This document shows positions 35,636 to 44,415 of a stretch of 64,000 nucleotides of DNA, one piece after another (the stretch's first letter is position 1; every line of letters begins with the position of its first letter). A program made the translations under genes and the position numbers. The DNA is from UBA8337 sp038143435. Lineage in GTDB: Bacteria > Pseudomonadota > Alphaproteobacteria > RS24. The stretch covers positions 1 through 64,000 of the forward strand of contig JAYQLX010000002.1 in NCBI GenBank assembly GCA_038143435.1, in the 5' to 3' direction. The notes beneath the pieces are model-generated. The model ran no database searches, had not been told where the DNA came from, and saw nothing but the letters and a program-made list of their open reading frames with translations.

Positions 35636-36487
35636 ATGGGTCTTTTCAAAAAAATCAGCAAATGGGGCGCTGGCCTTGCGGCTTTTTCGGCTGCCGGTTT
35701 GGCATCTGCCGCGGCATCGCAACCGAAAGATTGGCAGATAACCTTTCAAGAAGCGGCGTCGGAAAACATGACCATGATTACCGACTTCAATAATTTCCTG
35801 TTGATTTTGATGACTGCCATTAGCGTCTTTGTGCTCGGCCTGATGCTTTATGTGATGGTGCGCTTCAATGCGCGCGCCAATCCGGAGCCGAGCAAAACCA
35901 CCCATAACACGCTGGTTGAAGTGATTTGGACAGTGGTGCCAATCGTTATTTTGGTGGTCATTGCCATTCCGTCTTTCCGCTTGCTTTATTTCCAACGCGA
36001 TATTCCCGAAGCCGACATGACCGTCAAAGCGGTCGGCTATCAATGGTATTGGGGTTATGAATATCCCGATCACGGCGATTTTGCTTTTGACTCGCTGATG
36101 CTCACCGATGAAGAGCGCGGCGACCAACCGCGCCTGTTGGCCACTGACACCGCAATGGTGGTGCCGGTTGACACCACGGTGCGCGTTATCGTTACCGCTG
36201 CCGATGTGTTGCATGCTTTTGCCATGCCGGCCTTTGGTTTGAAAATGGATGCGGTGCCGGGCCGTTTGAACGAGACTTGGTTCAAGGCCGAAAAAACCGG
36301 CACTTTTTACGGCCAATGCTCCGAGCTTTGCGGCATTCGCCATGCCTTTATGCCGATACGCATTGAAGTCGTATCGAAAGCCGATTTCGCCCTATGGGTG
36401 GAAGAAGCGCAAAATGAATATGCTGAAATCGACAATGCTGACGCCATGGTGGCTTCGGCTGAATTACAAGACGCGCAGCGTCAGTAA
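35636..36487 (+). CDS. coxB: Cytochrome c oxidase subunit II
   Basis: Receives electrons from cytochrome c through the CuA centre on the periplasmic side. A cleavable-looking N-terminus (AAFSAAGLASAAASQP) is followed by two transmembrane helices (about residues 50-75 and 95-115) and a cupredoxin domain. CuA ligands: ADVLHAFAMPAFGLKMDA (His), then GQCSELCGIRHAFMPI (two Cys, Glu carbonyl, His, Met). Also VKAVGYQWYWGYEYP, the aromatic electron-entry region. 283 residues. ATG 35636 follows GGGGAC. First gene of the oxidase operon; the gap to coxA is 15 bases. Confidence 0.97.
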   Translation: MGLFKKISKWGAGLAAFSAAGLASAAASQPKDWQITFQEAASENMTMITDFNNFLLILMTAISVFVLGLMLYVMVRFNARANPEPSKTTHNTLVEVIWTVVPIVILVVIAIPSFRLLYFQRDIPEADMTVKAVGYQWYWGYEYPDHGDFAFDSLMLTDEERGDQPRLLATDTAMVVPVDTTVRVIVTAADVLHAFAMPAFGLKMDAVPGRLNETWFKAEKTGTFYGQCSELCGIRHAFMPIRIEVVSKADFALWVEEAQNEYAEIDNADAMVASAELQDAQRQ

Positions 36488-36502
36488 GAGGGAGACTGTC
36501 TG

Positions 36503-38107
36503 ATGGCAACCGAACAAGCAGCCGCTCACGAGCATGAAGACCATCCGACCGGATGGCGTCGCTACCTCTATTCGACCAATCACAAAGATATTGGCACCAT
36601 GTATCTGATTTTCGCGATTTTCGCGGGCGTCATTGGCGGTCTGATGTCGGTGGTCATGCGAATGGAATTACAAGCGCCGGGTGATGGCATTTTGGACGGC
36701 AATTACCATCTCTATAATGTGCTGGTGACCGGTCACGGGCTTATCATGATTTTCTTCATGGTCATGCCGGCGATGATTGGCGGCTTCGGCAATTGGTTCG
36801 TGCCGCTGATGATTGGCGCGCCCGATATGGCGTTTCCGCGCATGAATAATATTTCTTTCTGGCTGTTGCCGGCCTCTTTCATTTTGTTGGTGATGTCGAT
36901 TTTCGCCGAAGGCCCTCCGGGCAATGACGGCGTTGGCGGCGGCTGGACAATTTATCCGCCGCTTTCAACCAGCGGCCAGCCCGGCCCGGCAATGGATTAT
37001 GCGATTTTGTCGCTGCATGTGGCCGGTATTTCCTCCATTTTGGGTTCGATTAACTTCATCACGACGATTTTCAATATGCGCGCACCGGGCATGACCCTTC
37101 ATAAAATGCCGCTTTTCGTCTGGTCGATTTTGGTCACCGTCTTCTTGCTGCTGTTGTCGCTGCCGGTCTTTGCCGGTGCCATCACCATGCTGCTGACCGA
37201 CCGTAATTTCGGCACCACTTTCTTCGACCCTGCCGGTGGCGGCGATCCGATTATGTATCAGCATTTGTTCTGGTTCTTCGCCCATCCGGAAGTTTACATT
37301 CTTATCCTGCCGGGCTTTGGCATGGTCAGCCAAATCGTTTCAACCTTCTCGAAAAAGCCGGTCTTCGGCTATCTCGGCATGGCTTATGCGATGGTCGCGA
37401 TTGGCGGCGTCGGCTTTGTTGTCTGGGCCCACCATATGTATACGGCGGGTCTGAGCGTTGACACGCAAGCCTATTTCGTGGCCGCGACAATGGTGATTGC
37501 GGTGCCGACCGGAGTTAAGATTTTCTCCTGGATTGCCACTATGTGGGGCGGTTCGATTGAGTTCAAAACGCCGATGTTGTGGGCGCTTGGCTTCATCTTC
37601 CTGTTTACGCTGGGCGGTGTGACGGGTGTGATGCTGGCCAATGCCGGTGTTGACCGCGCTTATCACGACACATATTTCGTGGTCGCACACTTCCACTATG
37701 TGCTGTCGCTGGGGGCGGTGTTCGCCATTTTCGCCGGTTGGTATTACTGGTTCGGCAAAATGTTCGGATACACTTATTCCGAATTTATCGGCAAGCTGCA
37801 TTTCTGGGTCACCTTTATCGGTGTGAACCTTATCTTCTTCCCGCAGCATTTCCTCGGTATGGCCGGTATGCCGCGCCGTTATGTTGACTATCCCGATGCT
37901 TATGCGGGTTGGAATTACTGGTCTTCCATCGGCTCATATATTGCCGCCTTTGGTGTGCTTATCTTCTTGTTCGGCGTGTTCCATGCGCTGGCACGCAAGC
38001 AGCCGGCCGGTGCCAATCAATGGGGCGAAGGTGCCACCACTTTGGAATGGACCTTGTCTTCCCCACCGCCTTTCCACCAGTTCTCTGAACTGCCGAAAGT
38101 GAAATAG
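36503..38107 (+). CDS. coxA: Cytochrome c oxidase subunit I (aa3 type)
   Basis: Catalytic heme-copper subunit reducing O2 to water and pumping protons; 12 transmembrane helices in 534 residues. Heme and CuB ligands are seen in LVTGHGLIMIFFMVMPAM, in the His-Tyr crosslink region HPEVYILILPGFG, in WAHHMYTAGL and in VVAHFHYVLSLG. The residue before the crosslinked His is Ala (FFAHPEVY) where Gly is nearly always found in this family. AGAGGGAGA precedes ATG 36503. It lies between coxB and the heme O synthase gene. Confidence 0.97.
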   Translation: MATEQAAAHEHEDHPTGWRRYLYSTNHKDIGTMYLIFAIFAGVIGGLMSVVMRMELQAPGDGILDGNYHLYNVLVTGHGLIMIFFMVMPAMIGGFGNWFVPLMIGAPDMAFPRMNNISFWLLPASFILLVMSIFAEGPPGNDGVGGGWTIYPPLSTSGQPGPAMDYAILSLHVAGISSILGSINFITTIFNMRAPGMTLHKMPLFVWSILVTVFLLLLSLPVFAGAITMLLTDRNFGTTFFDPAGGGDPIMYQHLFWFFAHPEVYILILPGFGMVSQIVSTFSKKPVFGYLGMAYAMVAIGGVGFVVWAHHMYTAGLSVDTQAYFVAATMVIAVPTGVKIFSWIATMWGGSIEFKTPMLWALGFIFLFTLGGVTGVMLANAGVDRAYHDTYFVVAHFHYVLSLGAVFAIFAGWYYWFGKMFGYTYSEFIGKLHFWVTFIGVNLIFFPQHFLGMAGMPRRYVDYPDAYAGWNYWSSIGSYIAAFGVLIFLFGVFHALARKQPAGANQWGEGATTLEWTLSSPPPFHQFSELPKVK

Positions 38108-38117
38108 GCAACGTTTT

Positions 38118-39044
38118 ATGTCTCAAAGCCACAAAGAGACATTGCTGAAATTGCAGGAGCCGGCATCTGTCGATGTCGGCTCCGCTGCCGATTATATTGC
38201 CCTGATGAAACCGCGCGTCATGTCGCTGGTTGTCTTTACCGCCCTTGTCGGCCTGGTGATGGCACCGGGGGCCATGCACCCGGTGATGGCGGTGGCCGCC
38301 ATTGCATTGATTGCTGTCGGGGCCGGGGCCTCTGCCGCACTAAATATGTGGTATGATGCCGATATTGATGCGGTGATGAGCCGAACAAAAACCCGCCCTG
38401 TGCCGTCGGGACGTGTGACGCCCGATGCCGCTTTGACCTTCGGCCTATGGGTGTCGGGTCTGTCCGTGCTTTCTATGGCAGTGATGATTAATTATTTGAG
38501 CGCGGCTTTGTTGGCTTTCACGATTTTCTTTTACGCCGTGATTTACACCATGTTTTTGAAACGCCGCACGGCGCAAAACATCGTTATTGGCGGCGCGGCA
38601 GGGGCTTTGCCGCCGGTCATTGGCTGGGCCGCGGCGGCCAATTCGGTTTCGATTGAGCCGCTGATTTATTTCGCGATTATCTTCTTTTGGACGCCGCCGC
38701 ATTTTTGGGCTTTGGCCTTGATTAAGAATGATGATTACCAAGCCGCCAATGTGCCCATGCTGCCGGTTACGGCCGGGGTCAAATCAACCCTATCACAAAT
38801 CGTGCTCTACGCCTTTGTGCTGTTTGGCGTTTCCCTTTTGCCCTATGCGCTGGGCTTTAGCGGCCTGTTTTATGCCAGCGGCGCGGCATTATTGGGTGGC
38901 CTGTTTATTGCCCTTTGCGTCGGCTTGGCGCTGGCATCGGACAAAAACCGCAATCTTTTGGCCGGCATGACGTTTGCCTATTCGATTTTCTATTTGTTTT
39001 TGCTGTTCGTGCTGCTGCCGACAGATAAGGTGATGGGACTATGA
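38118..39044 (+). CDS. ctaB: Protoheme IX farnesyltransferase (heme O synthase)
   Basis: UbiA-superfamily membrane enzyme adding the farnesyl tail to heme b, needed for heme a of the oxidase. Motifs: ASAALNMWYDADIDAVMSRTKTRPVPSG split over about residues 74-101 (NxxxDxxxD type), and the second region WTPPHFWALALIKNDDYQAA near residue 195. About eight or nine helices in 308 residues. The stop overlaps the coxF start by the ATGA arrangement. Confidence 0.96.
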   Translation: MSQSHKETLLKLQEPASVDVGSAADYIALMKPRVMSLVVFTALVGLVMAPGAMHPVMAVAAIALIAVGAGASAALNMWYDADIDAVMSRTKTRPVPSGRVTPDAALTFGLWVSGLSVLSMAVMINYLSAALLAFTIFFYAVIYTMFLKRRTAQNIVIGGAAGALPPVIGWAAAANSVSIEPLIYFAIIFFWTPPHFWALALIKNDDYQAANVPMLPVTAGVKSTLSQIVLYAFVLFGVSLLPYALGFSGLFYASGAALLGGLFIALCVGLALASDKNRNLLAGMTFAYSIFYLFLLFVLLPTDKVMGL

Positions 39045-39211
39045 GCGATGAAAAAAAGAAACAAGAAGAAACCGTGTGGACGGAAGAATTGCTGCGCGAG
39101 CGGCGCAAGCGCGCCACCATTATGGCGATTGCTTTGCTGGCCTTTATCGCCCTGTTTTTCTGGGTCACGCTGATTAAGCTGGGGGCCAATGTCGCCAATC
39201 GGCCGCTATAG
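39041..39211 (+). CDS. coxF: Small membrane protein CoxF (cytochrome oxidase accessory)
   Basis: A 56-residue protein that is easily missed. A charged N-terminus (MSDEKKKQEETVWTEELLRE, then RRKR) is followed by a single membrane helix (ATIMAIALLAFIALFFWVTL) and ends IKLGANVANRPL, a conserved tail of the small CoxF-type proteins that lie between ctaB and ctaG in alphaproteobacteria. Its ATG overlaps the ctaB stop and its stop is seven bases before the ctaG ATG, so it is clearly a coupled member of the operon. Its exact role in oxidase assembly is unknown. Confidence 0.85.
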   Translation: MSDEKKKQEETVWTEELLRERRKRATIMAIALLAFIALFFWVTLIKLGANVANRPL

Positions 39212-39218
39212 GGAATTC

Positions 39219-39824
39219 ATGCAAGAAAAACCGACCATCACAACCGTACCTGCCAATGCCAGCGCCAATAAGCGTGTGGCTGCCGGCGCGGCGCTTATGG
39301 CGGTGACGATGATTGGCGCGGCCTATGCCGCCGTGCCGCTTTATGATTTATTTTGCCGCGTCACCGGCTATGGCGGCACCACGCAAGTGGCCGAAGCCGC
39401 ACCCGGCGCAGTGGCCGAGCGCATGATTACCGTGCGCTTTGATGCCAGTTTGAACCGTAAATTGCCATGGGCTTTTGAAGCGCCGAAAAATGCCGTCAAA
39501 CTGCCGATTGGCGAATCAGGTCTGGCTTTTTATTCAGCCAAAAACCTGACCGACCGGCGCATTACCGGCACCGCGACCTATAATGTGTCGCCCGATAAGG
39601 CCGGTTATTATTTCTCAAAAATCGATTGTTTCTGCTTTACCGAGCAGGTTTTGGAACCGGGACAAAGTGTCGATATGCCGGTCAGTTTCTTTGTTGACCC
39701 GGAAATTTTGACCGACCCTGAAATGGATGATGTCAAAACCATCACTTTGTCTTATACATTCTTTGAAGCGCCGGAAACGGCACAAAATACCAAGCAGCAA
39801 GAGTCTGCTAGTCCGAGGGGATAG
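39219..39824 (+). CDS. ctaG: Cytochrome c oxidase assembly protein CtaG/Cox11
   Basis: Membrane-anchored periplasmic copper chaperone that inserts CuB into subunit I. One N-terminal helix (VAAGAALMAVTMIGAAYAAVP) is followed by the family motif VPLYDLFCRVTGYGGTTQVA and the copper-binding IDCFCFTEQ near residue 140. ATG 39219 is preferred (AGGGAA upstream) over a frame opening ten codons earlier. 201 residues is standard. Confidence 0.96.
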   Translation: MQEKPTITTVPANASANKRVAAGAALMAVTMIGAAYAAVPLYDLFCRVTGYGGTTQVAEAAPGAVAERMITVRFDASLNRKLPWAFEAPKNAVKLPIGESGLAFYSAKNLTDRRITGTATYNVSPDKAGYYFSKIDCFCFTEQVLEPGQSVDMPVSFFVDPEILTDPEMDDVKTITLSYTFFEAPETAQNTKQQESASPRG

Positions 39825-39830
39825 AATATT

Positions 39831-40663
39831 ATGGCTGACAGTCACGCAAAACATCACGACTATCATCTGGTTGACCCGAGCCCGTGGCCGGTCGTCGGTT
39901 CCATCAGTGTGCTGATTTTGGCGATTGGCGCGGTGCAAATGCTGCATGACAGCACGCCCTGGGTCATGCTTATCGGTTTTGCCGGTGTGCTTTACACCAT
40001 GTTGGCATGGTGGCGCGATGTGGTGAAGGAAGCGAGCACGGGCGACCATACGCCCGTCGTGCAGCTGCATCACCGCTATGGCATGATTTTGTTCATCGCC
40101 TCGGAAGTGATGTTCTTTGTCGCCTGGTTCTGGGCTTATTTTGACGCCAGCCTCTATCCCGGTGAAGCCATTCAAGCCTCGCGTACGGAATTGACCGGCG
40201 GCGTGTGGCCGCCGCAAGGCATTGAGACGTTTGACCCGTGGCATTTGCCGCTCATCAATACGCTGATTTTGCTGACCTCGGGTACGACCGTGACATGGGC
40301 GCACCATGCGCTGCAACATGATGACCGTGAGGGCCTGAAATGGGGCCTTATCCTCACCGTTGCGCTGGGTGCTTTGTTCACCGTGTTTCAGGTTTATGAA
40401 TATCAGCACGCCGCTTTCGGTTTTTCCGGCCATATTTATGGCGCGACATTCTTCATGGCGACCGGCTTTCACGGCTTTCATGTTGTTGTCGGCACGATTT
40501 TCTTCGCCGTTGCTTGCTGCGCGCGCTGAAGGGGCATTTTTCATCGCAACAGCATTTCGGTTTCGAGGCGGCTGCATGGTATTGGCATTTTGTCGATGTC
40601 GTCTGGCTGTTCCTGTTTGTCGTTATTTACATTCTGGGTGCCGGTACGCCGGGCGCTCACTAA
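39831..40663 (+). CDS. coxC: Cytochrome c oxidase subunit III, one frameshift
   Basis: Seven-helix structural subunit of the aa3 oxidase. Seen: HDYHLVDPSPWPVVGSISVL, LHHRYGMILFIASEVMFFVA (with the lipid-site Glu), GTTVTWAHHALQ and FMATGFHGFHVVVGTIFF. After that helix the frame stops early; adding one T at 40510-40511 continues as CLLRALKGHFSSQQHFGFEA, then AWYWHFVDVVWLFLFVVIYI, the universally conserved last helix, to TAA at 40661-40663. The span is one short of a multiple of three. No DUF983 gene follows; SURF1 comes next. Confidence 0.95.
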
Positions 40664-40696
40664 CCCTTTCGGGTCTGATTATCAGGAGCGCAGGGA

Positions 40697-41437
40697 ATGG
40701 CTTTCGGACATTCCCTGCGTTCTTTTTTTCCCGCCTTTTTGACATTGGCCATGCTGACCGTGCTGTTGGGGCTGGGCGCTTGGCAGGTTGAACGCCTTGC
40801 TTGGAAAGAAGATTTGCTCGCGCGCATGGCCGAACGCCGCACCGCGCCGCCTTTGACGCTTGCTTCTGCTGCCGATATTGCCGGTTTGGAGCAAGCGGCC
40901 CATGATTTTTATCCGGCCGTTTTGCAAGGTCGCTTTGGCGATAGGGCGGTGTTTTGGTTCACCCAAATTGAGAACAAGCCGAGCGGTCTCGACCGTTGGG
41001 ATAGTGCCGGTTATCACATGCTGGTGCCGTTTTTCTTGCAAGATGGCAGCGCCTTACTGGTTGATCGGGGCTTTATACCGGCGCGGCTGATTGATATTCC
41101 CGCCCCGCCGCCGCCGCAAGGGGCGCAAAATTTGGCGGTCATATTGCGCTGGCCCGATGGGCGCGGCGCCTTTGACAATGATGATGATGCGGCGCGCAAT
41201 TTGTTTTATGTGCGCGACCCTGAGGCGATTGGCGCGCATTGGCAGCTTGATTTGCCGCCGGTTCTGGGCGAGGCGGCGCTGGCCAATGAGGCCTGGCCGC
41301 GCGGCGGGCAAACACGCTTTTCCATGCCCAATAATCATTTGCAATATGTGGTGACGTGGTTCGGTTTGGCCATTGTGCTTGTGATTGTTTCAGGCTTGTG
41401 GCACATCCGTCACTGGAAATCGCAAGCGAAAGGGTGA
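40697..41437 (+). CDS. SURF1-family oxidase assembly protein
   Basis: Inner-membrane protein aiding heme a insertion into the oxidase. Two terminal membrane helices enclose a periplasmic domain: N-terminal FLTLAMLTVLLGLGAWQVERL with the GxWQxxRL signature, and C-terminal NNHLQYVVTWFGLAIVLVIVS with the NHLQYxxTWF signature. Also LLVDRGFIPA. 246 residues. AGGAG precedes ATG 40697. It is in the oxidase operon, 33 bases after coxC; its stop lies just before the thrC start. Confidence 0.95.
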   Translation: MAFGHSLRSFFPAFLTLAMLTVLLGLGAWQVERLAWKEDLLARMAERRTAPPLTLASAADIAGLEQAAHDFYPAVLQGRFGDRAVFWFTQIENKPSGLDRWDSAGYHMLVPFFLQDGSALLVDRGFIPARLIDIPAPPPPQGAQNLAVILRWPDGRGAFDNDDDAARNLFYVRDPEAIGAHWQLDLPPVLGEAALANEAWPRGGQTRFSMPNNHLQYVVTWFGLAIVLVIVSGLWHIRHWKSQAKG

Positions 41438-41442
41438 GCCGC

Positions 41443-42840
41443 GTGAAATATATCTCGACCAGAGGTGAAGCGCCGATATTGGGTTTTGAAGATGCCTTGC
41501 TGGCCGGACTGGCCAGCGATGGCGGTCTTTATGTGCCCGAAAGCTGGCCGCGCCTGTCGGAAGCGACGATTGCCGGTTTTGCCGATAAAAGTTTCGCCGA
41601 GATTGCGGTTGATGTGCTGCATCCGTTTATGGGTGATGATGTGCCGCGCGACCGCTTCGCCGAGATGGTCAATGAGGCCTATGCAGGATTTGAGCATGAA
41701 GCGGTAACGCCGCTGACCGATTTGGGTGACGGGCAATATTTCCTCGAGCTTTATCACGGGCCGACTTTGGCCTTTAAAGATGTCGCCATGCAATTGCTGG
41801 CGCGGCTGATGGATGATGCGCTGGTGCGGCGCGGGCAACGCGCGACCATTATCGGTGCGACTTCGGGCGATACGGGCGGCGCGGCCATTGAGGCGTTTCG
41901 CGGCCGCGAAGCGGTTGACGTGTTTATCCTGTTTCCCGATGGCCGCGTGTCGGATGTGCAAAGAAAGCAAATGACCACGCCGCAAGATGCCAATGTGCAT
42001 ACGCTGTCGGTCAATGGCACATTTGACGATTGTCAGGCATTGGTGAAGGGCATGTTCAATGATGCGCCGTTTAGAAGCGAGATGGCTTTGGCCGGTGTCA
42101 ATTCCATAAACTGGGCGCGGGTAATGGCGCAAATTACCTATTATTTTGTCGCCGCCGCCAAATTGGGCGCGCCCCGACAACCCGTCGCCTTTTCCGTGCC
42201 GACCGGCAATTTCGGCGATATTTTCGCGGGCTATGTAGCGGCGCAAATGGGTCTGCCGGTGGCGCAATTAATGATTGCGACCAATGTGAATGATATTTTG
42301 GCGCGCACTTTGGCCAGTGGTGTCTATGAAACCGATAAGGTGATTGCCACGCAAAGCCCGAGCATGGACATTCAAGTGTCGAGCAATTTTGAACGGCTTT
42401 TGTTTGAAGTGACGGGGCGCGATGCGGCGCGAGTGCGCGCTTTAATGGGGGCGCTGGCGCAAGCGGGGCGCTTTGAGATGACCGATAAGGAACTGCAATT
42501 GATGCGCGCGCTGTTTGGTGCCGAGCGCATTGATGAGGCTGCGACGCTGGAGATTATGCGCCGCTTTCAAGAGGCGCATGGCTTTCAAATCGACCCGCAT
42601 AGCGCGGTCGGCATCGGGGCGGCGGAGAAAGCGGTTTTGCCCGATGGCGTGCCGATGGTGACATTGGCGACAGCGCATCCGGCGAAATTCCCCAAAGCGG
42701 TCGCAGCCGCTTATGATGCTGAACCCGACACGCCTCAGCGGGTGCTGGATATGTTGCAAGAAGAAGAGCGTCTGACTCCCGTGGCCAATGATTTGGCGGC
42801 GGTTGAGAACGCCATTCGCGAAAAGGCGCGCCTTGTTTAG
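41443..42840 (+). CDS. thrC: Threonine synthase
   Basis: PLP enzyme turning O-phosphohomoserine into threonine. VKYISTRGEAPILGFEDALL and LASDGGLYVPESWP open the N-terminal domain; the PLP lysine is in YHGPTLAFKDVAMQLLARLM; TIIGATSGDTGGAAIEAF and FSVPTGNFGDIFAGYVA follow. GTG 41443 is chosen because AAAGGG lies eight bases before it and similarity starts there; 465 residues. It sits at the end of the oxidase cluster, while homoserine kinase, the preceding pathway enzyme, is encoded 4 kb away on the other strand. Confidence 0.95.
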   Translation: MKYISTRGEAPILGFEDALLAGLASDGGLYVPESWPRLSEATIAGFADKSFAEIAVDVLHPFMGDDVPRDRFAEMVNEAYAGFEHEAVTPLTDLGDGQYFLELYHGPTLAFKDVAMQLLARLMDDALVRRGQRATIIGATSGDTGGAAIEAFRGREAVDVFILFPDGRVSDVQRKQMTTPQDANVHTLSVNGTFDDCQALVKGMFNDAPFRSEMALAGVNSINWARVMAQITYYFVAAAKLGAPRQPVAFSVPTGNFGDIFAGYVAAQMGLPVAQLMIATNVNDILARTLASGVYETDKVIATQSPSMDIQVSSNFERLLFEVTGRDAARVRALMGALAQAGRFEMTDKELQLMRALFGAERIDEAATLEIMRRFQEAHGFQIDPHSAVGIGAAEKAVLPDGVPMVTLATAHPAKFPKAVAAAYDAEPDTPQRVLDMLQEEERLTPVANDLAAVENAIREKARLV

Positions 42841-43757
42841 GCGCTTTGCGGCATATTGCGCCATCATGATGGCCTTGTCTTTTGCGGGGCCGAGCTTCGC
42901 CTCCGACCCGTTGCGTCTGAATGAAAGTTTCCGCCTGCTTGAGCTGACTTCCTATATGCGCGCCGTCGAGGGCGGCGGTCATGTGTTCGCCGTGCAAAAT
43001 GGTGGCACGGAGGAGCTGTCGCTGATTTTGCACCATTTGCCGCAAAATGATTTGGCGATTGCGTTGAACCTGCAACCGACAGCACCACCGCTTTTGCGTC
43101 TGTTCTCATCTGACGATCGCGAATTCGCCGGTCAGGCCGGGGCCAGTGAGAAATTGCAATTCACGGTTCCCGCAGGGCAGGTGCAAAGTTTTTTTCTGCC
43201 GCCTTTAGACGCGGTGGACAGCGCGCCACAATTATATTTATGGACCCCCGATGCGCTATCGGCCTATGAGAGCAGCCGTCAGACATTCCACAGCACGGTA
43301 TTGTTGCTTCTGTCATTATTGTTTTTGCTGGCCATTGGCGTGGCCGTGGTGCGCCGCTCGCGCCGCGCCGCTTATGCGCTGGTCATGGCCGGCGGGCTTA
43401 TGGTTTTGCTGAGCAGCCTGTGGATGCGCGATGTTTTGCCAAGCGGCAGAAAGTTTACAATTTCTGCTCGTCAACCGCCTCGACGCCATTCGCATTGCGT
43501 TGGCCATTGGCGCATTGATGAGTGTGCTGGCGCATCTCAATCTGGTGGTCAAACAAATCATCAACCGCAATTATTGGACGCGGGTGATTATCTTCAGCGA
43601 TGCCGCTTTGCTGGCTTTTGCGATATTTTGGATATGGCAGATTTATGCGCCCGATTTTGCCGGTTTGCTGTCGGTTGAATTGAGCCATATGGCTCTTGCC
43701 ATGACTTGCGCGACAGCATTATTGGGCGCTGTTTTTGTGCCGGATCGGCGGCAATAA
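42833..43757 (+). CDS. Unrecognised membrane protein, exported domain plus six or so helices, one frameshift
   Basis: Function not recognised. Signal-like N-terminus (FAAYCAIMMALSFAGPSFA), a ~130-residue extracytoplasmic beta-rich domain (residues ~25-155), then hydrophobic helices: STVLLLLSLLFLLAIGVAVV, YALVMAGGLMVLLSS and, in the second frame, IRIALAIGALMSVLAHLNL, RVIIFSDAALLAFAIFWIW and MALAMTCATALLGAVF. The layout recalls the input half of 7TM-DISM sensory proteins, but no GGDEF, EAL or kinase domain follows. Removing one G at 43445-43446 joins the frames; the span is one over a multiple of three. The start is uncertain: TTG 42833 (overlapping the thrC stop) or ATG 42866. Confidence 0.6.
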
Positions 43758-44324
43758 TCAGGCTTCACCGCCACTATTTGACAGCATGGCAAAATCAATG
43801 CCCAGCTTGCCGATGAGCCTTTTGTAAAGCGCCTCACTATCGGCCGCGAAAACATCGGCAATATCGGCTTCGACAATCAGCCACGCATTGTCTTGAATTT
43901 CGTTTTCAAGCTGGCCCGGCCCCCATCCGGCATAACCGAGCACAAGGCGCATATGTTTGGGCCCTTTGGCCTCGGCCGCCTGAACCAAAATATCCATGCT
44001 TTGGGTGACGCTGACCGGTTCCTCGCCATGCGCAATCTTTGTCATCATCGGAATAAAAACAAAGCCGCTTTCCGGCTGCACCGGCCCGCCGACGAAAACC
44101 GGCAAATTGCGTAGCCCCGTATCGGCGACACTGGCCGGTAAATTGCTCGCCACTTCGCCCAGCGTCAGCCCGTCGGTCGGGCGATTGACGACAAAACCCA
44201 TCGCCCCTTCATTGTCATGCGCCAGCATATAAATCACGCTGCGCTCAAAGCGCGGGTCGCCCATGCCGGGCATGGCAATCAAAAATTGACCGGCCAAATC
44301 AATATCTTTGTCGCGCGTGCTCAT
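43758..44324 (-). CDS. YqgE/AlgH family protein (UPF0301)
   Basis: Conserved cytoplasmic protein of unsettled function; AlgH was named for a role in alginate regulation in Pseudomonas. The full domain is present: LAGQFLIAMPGMGDPRFERS, then VIYMLAHDNEGAMGFVVNRP, VFVGGPVQPESGFVF and LVLGYAGWGPGQLENEI. 188 residues is the usual length. It is convergent with the membrane protein before it (stops abut) and divergent from the DsbD-like gene, a pairing often seen in alphaproteobacteria. Confidence 0.93.
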   Translation of the reverse strand: MSTRDKDIDLAGQFLIAMPGMGDPRFERSVIYMLAHDNEGAMGFVVNRPTDGLTLGEVASNLPASVADTGLRNLPVFVGGPVQPESGFVFIPMMTKIAHGEEPVSVTQSMDILVQAAEAKGPKHMRLVLGYAGWGPGQLENEIQDNAWLIVEADIADVFAADSEALYKRLIGKLGIDFAMLSNSGGEA

Positions 44325-44415
44325 AAGAAGAGTTTAGGCATCACTGCACGGCGAAACAATTACCTTTCGCGCGAATGAAACTCGTCTTGTCTGGGCGAAG
44401 CGGTTATAAAGAGGC

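Noticed and set aside
40360..40791. 143-codon frame overlapping the coxC end
   Set aside because: It is in a third frame; the conserved coxC C-terminus reads in a different frame and ends at 40663.
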